Below, one piece after another: positions 60,044 to 64,000 of a DNA stretch of 64,000 bases. The stretch is from Lachnospiraceae bacterium (lineage in GTDB: Bacteria > Bacillota > Clostridia > Lachnospirales > Lachnospiraceae), in the NCBI GenBank assembly GCA_009780115.1, contig WRAQ01000005.1, positions 1 to 64,000 on the forward strand, given 5' to 3'. The position numbers were made by a program, and so were the translations under genes. Under the pieces are notes generated by a model. The model was not told the DNA's origin. It was given only the letters and a program-made list of their open reading frames with translations, and searched no databases. The first letter of the stretch is position 1. Each line of letters opens with the position of its first letter.

Positions 60044-60092
60044 ATTAAATAACGAGTGTTATTTCACTCATCATACTGAAAGGGGTTTGTAA

Positions 60093-61706
60093 ATGATTAA
60101 AAAAATTAGTTTACTAATAATTGGAGGGTTAATGTTGATGACTTTATTAGGATGTGCAACAACGGAAAATGATGAAATTGTCATGGAAGCGGAGCAAATC
60201 TTACCGCCGTTGGAGACTGCCGCTACGGCACCGCCGGAGCGGCCAAACCGCCCGCCGGTGCCGGAACGCGAACGTTTACCCCGGCCGGCTCGCGTGGTTA
60301 ACCTGGGCCAGACAAGTGATTTGCCCCCTCTTGCTCCGGTTAATTATTTGGCAAGTGATGCGAATATATATGGAAGTTTAACGGTGATGAATGATGGTGT
60401 GGTTGGGCGTTTTGAGCAAAAGGACCGGGACGACCGGCTAGAGTTTGTGATTGATATTGAACGTGAAGGTTTTTACCGCTTGGAGTTTTTAGTAATAACT
60501 TATGGTGGCTATAAAGAAAATTACTTATTTATAAATGATATGCCGGAAGGGAAATTTTCCGCTGAGAACGAAAATGAATTTGCAGTATCTTCGGTTAGGA
60601 ATGTTTATTTCGAAGCAGGCACACATACGGTAGCAATAACCGCCGAGTGGGGCTGGATAGCAATACAGTCGCTGACCGTAACCGAAGAAGGCGGAATCGA
60701 CAGTTCGATTTATGAAGTGCCGATTACCCTCGTTAACCCTAATGCTGATGATAATGCCCTTGCCTTAATGAGTTTCCTGGCAATGAATTACGGTTTGTAT
60801 TCGCTGGCCGGTCAGCAAAGCCAGGGAGATTGGCGGAACGACCATGGTTTATTCGGCGGTGAAGCCGGTTTTATCTATGAACAAACTGGTAAACGCCCGG
60901 CGGTCATAGGCTTGGATATGATTGATTATTCTTTGTCACGGGTTGCCCGCGGGACAACTTCCCGAGAAGTAGAAGCGGCAATAGAAGCTTGGGAAAACAA
61001 TGCAATTGTCACTTTTTGCTGGCATTGGAACGCACCAACACCTTATATTGACGGGACATGGTGGTCGGCATTTTATACTGACCATTCAAAAAAAGACTTT
61101 TTCAAAAAAATTATGGACGGCAACGACCCTGAAGGTTATCAGCTTCTATTGGATGATATTGATGAAATCGCCAAACAGTTGGGGCGGTTAAATGATGCCG
61201 GGGTGCCAATTCTGTGGCGTCCTCTGCACGAAGCAAGCGGCGGCTGGTTTTGGTGGGGGACCGATAGGGACTCTTATTTGAAATTGTGGAAGTTGATGTT
61301 TGAGCGGCTGAACGATCATCACGGTTTGACCAATTTGATTTGGGTTTGGAATGGCCAGCATAAAGACTGGTATCCCGGTGATGAATATGTTGATATTATT
61401 GGTGAAGATATTTATCCCGGTGAACGGGTTTATGCTTCACAAGTGAATAAATTCCTTGAAGCAAAGGCTTATACCGAAGCTCCGAAAATGGTAGCGATGA
61501 CCGAAAACGGTTGTTTATTTGATCCGGAATTAGCCAAACGCGATGGCGCGATGTGGAGTTTTTGGTGTATTTGGAATGGTGATTTTGCGACAACCGAGCA
61601 GTTTAATGAATTTGATATGCTAAGGCAGGTTTACAATAGCGACTTGGTTTTGACCTGGGAGGATTTGCCGGATTTGAAGAGTTATCCGATTTATTTCGAA
61701 TATTAA
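60093..61706 (+). CDS. GH26 beta-mannanase-like lipoprotein with CBM35-like domain
   Basis: This 537-residue lipoprotein (lipobox LLGCA) has a Pro/Arg-rich linker, a beta-sandwich carbohydrate-binding module of CBM35 type (about 85-205) and a GH26 catalytic barrel (about 220-530). The acid/base Glu lies in RPLHEASGGWFWWG (about 380) and the nucleophile Glu in MTENGCLF (about 471). It probably degrades beta-mannan outside the cell. GAAAGGGG precedes ATG. A -10 TATAAT is seen at about 60025-60030 but without a good -35. Confidence 0.88.
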   Translation: MIKKISLLIIGGLMLMTLLGCATTENDEIVMEAEQILPPLETAATAPPERPNRPPVPERERLPRPARVVNLGQTSDLPPLAPVNYLASDANIYGSLTVMNDGVVGRFEQKDRDDRLEFVIDIEREGFYRLEFLVITYGGYKENYLFINDMPEGKFSAENENEFAVSSVRNVYFEAGTHTVAITAEWGWIAIQSLTVTEEGGIDSSIYEVPITLVNPNADDNALALMSFLAMNYGLYSLAGQQSQGDWRNDHGLFGGEAGFIYEQTGKRPAVIGLDMIDYSLSRVARGTTSREVEAAIEAWENNAIVTFCWHWNAPTPYIDGTWWSAFYTDHSKKDFFKKIMDGNDPEGYQLLLDDIDEIAKQLGRLNDAGVPILWRPLHEASGGWFWWGTDRDSYLKLWKLMFERLNDHHGLTNLIWVWNGQHKDWYPGDEYVDIIGEDIYPGERVYASQVNKFLEAKAYTEAPKMVAMTENGCLFDPELAKRDGAMWSFWCIWNGDFATTEQFNEFDMLRQVYNSDLVLTWEDLPDLKSYPIYFEY

Positions 61707-61726
61707 ATGAATAATCTTTTTAATTA

Positions 61727-61769
61727 AGGATATAAGCGAAATAACTATGATTTTGCTTATATCCTAATT
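61727..61769 (+). terminator. Terminator after the mannanase gene
   Basis: Eleven-bp arms AGGATATAAGC (from 61727) and GCTTATATCCT (to 61765), extended inward by AAAT/ATTT, are followed by AATTTTATT. Confidence 0.75.
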
Positions 61770-62071
61770 TTATTGTTCTGAAATCCATTAAACTGTATTT
61801 AATACTTTTTTCAGAAAAAAGGCGCCCGGAAGAACTGGAAAATTACTTTTATACCTTTGATTATACCAAAGAAGTTTTGGTTTATCAAAACGGCGACCAG
61901 ATTGAGGCAGAAGTTTATCTGGAGGAAAACACTGATGCCTATAAAAATCAAATGGAACAGGATTTGAAAATAATAAATAATCAATTGCCGGTCTATAAAA
62001 ATATTACGAAAATTAAATTCAGAGAAACAGAATTTCCCAAGACTCCAACAAAAAAAATAAAAAGAGGGTAA
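61764..62071 (+). pseudogene. C-terminal remnant of an AMP-forming acyl ligase
   Basis: The frame ending at TAA 62069-62071 can be read back to about 61764 without a normal start. It encodes RRPEELENYFYTFDYTKEVL, a mid segment with VYQNGDQIEAEVYLEEN, and a tail RETEFPKTPTKKIKRG. The tail is the classic end of ANL acyl-CoA/acyl-AMP ligases (PTKKIKR). About 400 upstream residues with the AMP-binding core are missing, so this is probably a truncated leftover. A short version from ATG 61877 is possible but would not be a ligase. An ACP gene follows 4 bp later, matching an acyl-loading module. Confidence 0.6.
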
Positions 62072-62075
62072 TTTC

Positions 62076-62315
62076 ATGGAAATAATATTAAATAAATTAA
62101 GGGAGATTATATCACCATACTTGGAGGGGCCATGTGAAATTGAAATGGAAACACATCTTATCCAGGATCTAATGATTAATTCTTTTGATTATACAAATAT
62201 CATAGTTGATATTGAGGAAGTGTTTAATATCGAAATTGATATTTTGGGTTTACATAGAACAAAAGACATTGTACAATATATATATGAAGCAAGTGGCATT
62301 ATAAAGGAGGAATAA
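62076..62315 (+). CDS. Acyl carrier protein-like protein
   Basis: This 79-residue protein has the four-helix ACP pattern. The phosphopantetheine serine is S36 in DLMINSFDYTNIIVDIEE; the usual DSL reads NSF. AGAGGGT precedes ATG. It follows the ligase fragment and precedes an unknown 485-residue protein, so it probably carries an acyl or aminoacyl group in a small accessory pathway rather than in fatty-acid synthesis. Confidence 0.75.
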   Translation: MEIILNKLREIISPYLEGPCEIEMETHLIQDLMINSFDYTNIIVDIEEVFNIEIDILGLHRTKDIVQYIYEASGIIKEE

Positions 62316-62318
62316 TTA

Positions 62319-63776
62319 ATGAAAAAGGTTTTAGACATTGTATTACCATCATTAAGCGGTTATATGGAAGATGCCTATCCTTTATCTCTTTTAGAAACAA
62401 AAAGAAAAACATGCGAATGGATTTACAGCGGTTATGTACAGTTAGTATTTCAAACTCCGGAATTATGCAGTTATCAGCCGCTAAAATTTTTCAAAATATC
62501 ACCTTCCGGCAAATCATGGGATCCAATGATTTCCTGGTTTAATACATATAGCATAACCAAAAAAATGGCAAAATCGCTAAATTTAAAAATCATTGACCTC
62601 ATGCGTAACTCTATCGATATGGGATACTATGTTAACATTCATTTGGACGAATATTATCTTCCTCATGCAAATCCTTATAAATCGTTCCATTATACCCACA
62701 TTACCTTAATTTTTGGTTATGATGATGAAAAAATGATATTCTATGCACTTTCTTATAATTTTAAAGGGGACTTTAATAATGTTGAGATAAATTATTATGA
62801 TCTTGAAATATCGTATGAAGGCGAAGGGGATACAAATCAACAAGCACTTATTGAACTATGGGAATGGAGAGAACATTATGGATATAATTTTAGTGTCAAG
62901 CGGTTATTATCCCAATGCAATGCTTATTTGACAGGTGATAATAATTATATCGATATTAAGGATTTTTATAACCAAAAAAATAATAATGTTTATGGGTTGG
63001 ATATATATGAAAAATTGAAAGGTTACAGTAAAATTTCTAATAATGTTATCCCTTTTCAAATTATCCGTGAACATAAACAATTAATGTATCAAAGAATAAA
63101 TTTTATGATTGAGAATGAATATATTAATAAAGATGATTATTTCTTGATAGAAGGCAATGAAATAGTTGATAAAGCAATAATTCTTAAAAATCTTTTTATG
63201 AAGAGTGTCGTCAGCGAAAACAAAAAAATATTAGGAAAGATTGATGAAGCAATTGATTGGTTATATAATCATGAAAAAATATATTTTGCAAAATTAATCA
63301 AGGCCCTTGAAAATTATGATAGAAAAGAATTTATTTTTTCTGAAGTAGGGGAATGGAATGAGATTAAACATAAACTCAACCATTATCCTGATACAAAAAA
63401 TGGGTTAAAGGTTGGATTTGATATTACTTTTATAAATAATCATTCAATTGGATATATAGGGATAGGAAACCAGAAGAATTTTGCGAATTATGAACTTCCA
63501 TTGTCATTTAACATTGACACTATAGCTAATACTTTTATTGGTAATAGAGATTCTGTACCATTTGAGATACCATTTAATATTACTAAAGGAAAAGTTTTCT
63601 CGTTTTCTATAATTTTTGATTTTGAGAAACAAAAATGTAATTTAAAGATTATTGCCGATAATGAATATAAAAAAGAGAATATTAATATGGTGGTAAATTT
63701 TGACTATAGCGGCGAAATATTTGTGTATTTTATACATGAAAATGGTTATCGGTTTAAAGTGAGATTGCATACGTGA
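62319..63776 (+). CDS. Unknown protein of an ACP-linked pathway
   Basis: I do not recognise this 485-residue protein with certainty. It has no signal peptide. The N-terminal half has a pattern GYYVNIHLDEYYLPHAN and HYTHITLIFGYDDEKMIF, which I associate with proteins of unknown function beside ACP or NRPS genes, perhaps related to papain-like acyltransferases such as BtrH; this is weak. The C-terminal region (about 360-485) looks beta-rich. It lies 3 bp after the ACP gene. Very AT-rich composition, unlike the flanks, suggests acquisition by transfer. Confidence 0.55.
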   Translation: MKKVLDIVLPSLSGYMEDAYPLSLLETKRKTCEWIYSGYVQLVFQTPELCSYQPLKFFKISPSGKSWDPMISWFNTYSITKKMAKSLNLKIIDLMRNSIDMGYYVNIHLDEYYLPHANPYKSFHYTHITLIFGYDDEKMIFYALSYNFKGDFNNVEINYYDLEISYEGEGDTNQQALIELWEWREHYGYNFSVKRLLSQCNAYLTGDNNYIDIKDFYNQKNNNVYGLDIYEKLKGYSKISNNVIPFQIIREHKQLMYQRINFMIENEYINKDDYFLIEGNEIVDKAIILKNLFMKSVVSENKKILGKIDEAIDWLYNHEKIYFAKLIKALENYDRKEFIFSEVGEWNEIKHKLNHYPDTKNGLKVGFDITFINNHSIGYIGIGNQKNFANYELPLSFNIDTIANTFIGNRDSVPFEIPFNITKGKVFSFSIIFDFEKQKCNLKIIADNEYKKENINMVVNFDYSGEIFVYFIHENGYRFKVRLHT

Positions 63777-63827
63777 CTTATTATCGTTCAAAAAATTTGA
63801 ACTGACTTAACGTCCTTACACTAAAGC

Positions 63828-63856
63828 GCATAATCCCCACCCCCTCATCATAGAAT
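63828..63856 (+). promoter_or_regulatory. Sigma-E-like sporulation promoter of spoIIID
   Basis: GCATAAT (63828-63834), a 14-bp spacer and CATAGAAT (63849-63856) match the sigma-E consensus KMATATT / CATACAMT with one mismatch in each box. The predicted start is about 20 nt before the TTG codon. spoIIID is sigma-E dependent in Bacillus, which fits. Confidence 0.55.
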
Positions 63857-63883
63857 GTAAAAAACGTATGACGAGGGACTTTT

Positions 63884-64000
63884 TTGAAGGATTATATTGA
63901 AGAGCGAGCTATCAATATCGCTAATTATATTATTGATCACAATGCTACTGTCCGTCAGACCGCGAAGCAATTTGGCATAAGTAAAAGCACCGTACATAAA
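63884..64000 (+). CDS. spoIIID: Sporulation regulator SpoIIID (partial)
   Basis: Thirty-nine codons are visible before the window ends. The protein begins KDYIEERAINIANYIIDHN after a TTG start and continues with the helix-turn-helix AKQFGISKSTVHK, near-identical in pattern to SpoIIID, the mother-cell DNA-binding protein of sporulation. GAGGG lies 6 nt before the TTG. The C-terminal part lies beyond the window. Confidence 0.88.
   Translation, partial: MKDYIEERAINIANYIIDHNATVRQTAKQFGISKSTVHK

Noticed and set aside
61877-62071. Stand-alone 64-residue gene
   Set aside because: The frame extends upstream with ligase-like residues before that ATG, and there is no ribosome site, so a gene remnant is the better reading.

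Overview
The window looks like chromosome from an anaerobic, endospore-forming member of the Clostridia. Supporting evidence: the start of spoIIID at the right edge behind a sigma-E-like promoter; a DUF3794/LysM protein; an [FeFe]-hydrogenase-like Fe-S protein; Gram-positive lipoprotein and sorting signals; a Pel locus without outer-membrane genes; and strong AGGAGG-type ribosome binding sites on most genes. No rRNA, tRNA, IS element, phage or CRISPR array is visible. I cannot name a species.

Layout. 1-2600: the end of pyrD, then a leftward osmoprotectant ABC operon behind a TTGACA/17/TAAAAT promoter flanked by two quasi-palindromes. 2695-9120: conserved genes (DUF3794-LysM, a protein behind a sigma-28-like promoter, ispE, a GntR regulator, murI, DUF1934, a membrane protein). 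9196-11511: an AT-rich accessory gene for a membrane-anchored STAND NTPase. 11801-15704: a secreted trigger-factor-like lipoprotein, an NlpC/P60 hydrolase and ClpX. 15899-20243: a signalling operon of hybrid histidine kinase, REC-GGDEF cyclase and a sensory-type hydrogenase-like protein. 20298-22128: a glycosyltransferase and a methyltransferase. 22335-28573: a radical-SAM peptide-modification cluster with nucleotidyltransferase, ABC exporter, PqqD-like protein, rSAM/SPASM enzyme, a two-Cys precursor candidate, an HprK-like kinase and a Ser/His signal peptidase. 28684-34911: a 2075-residue surface protein ending in an LPRSG sorting signal. 34973-39906: a small type IV pilus set (pilT, four small pilin-like or membrane proteins, pilC) headed by a transglutaminase lipoprotein. 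40065-41590: a lipoprotein and a class B sortase. 41701-53053: a Gram-positive Pel-type exopolysaccharide operon (pelD fusion, pelE, membrane protein, GT2, DUF2194, pelF, pelG). 53139-56424: a zinc ABC transporter with an accessory lipoprotein. 56611-61706: an ATP-grasp protein, an SCP2 protein, nicotinate phosphoribosyltransferase and a GH26 mannanase. 61764-63776: an AT-rich fragment with an AMP-ligase tail, an ACP and an unknown protein. 63884-64000: spoIIID.

Two themes link these parts. First, c-di-GMP: a REC-GGDEF cyclase with intact GGEEF and I-site lies in a putative hydrogen/redox-sensing operon, while the Pel locus carries a PelD-type receptor with an intact RxxD I-site and a dead GGDEF motif. 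Type IV pili and surface adhesion genes lie between them. Second, the intergenic spaces contain at least three families of dispersed short repeats. The best, R1, has four copies of about 110 bp whose terminal arms differ in every copy but stay complementary, and whose internal pairs also covary. This suggests a structured RNA or structured terminator that I do not recognise.

Several leftward genes (a glycosyltransferase, a transglutaminase lipoprotein, a sortase, znuA, pncB) have no Shine-Dalgarno sequence and carry -10-like boxes 5-7 nt before ATG. They are therefore candidate leaderless mRNAs.
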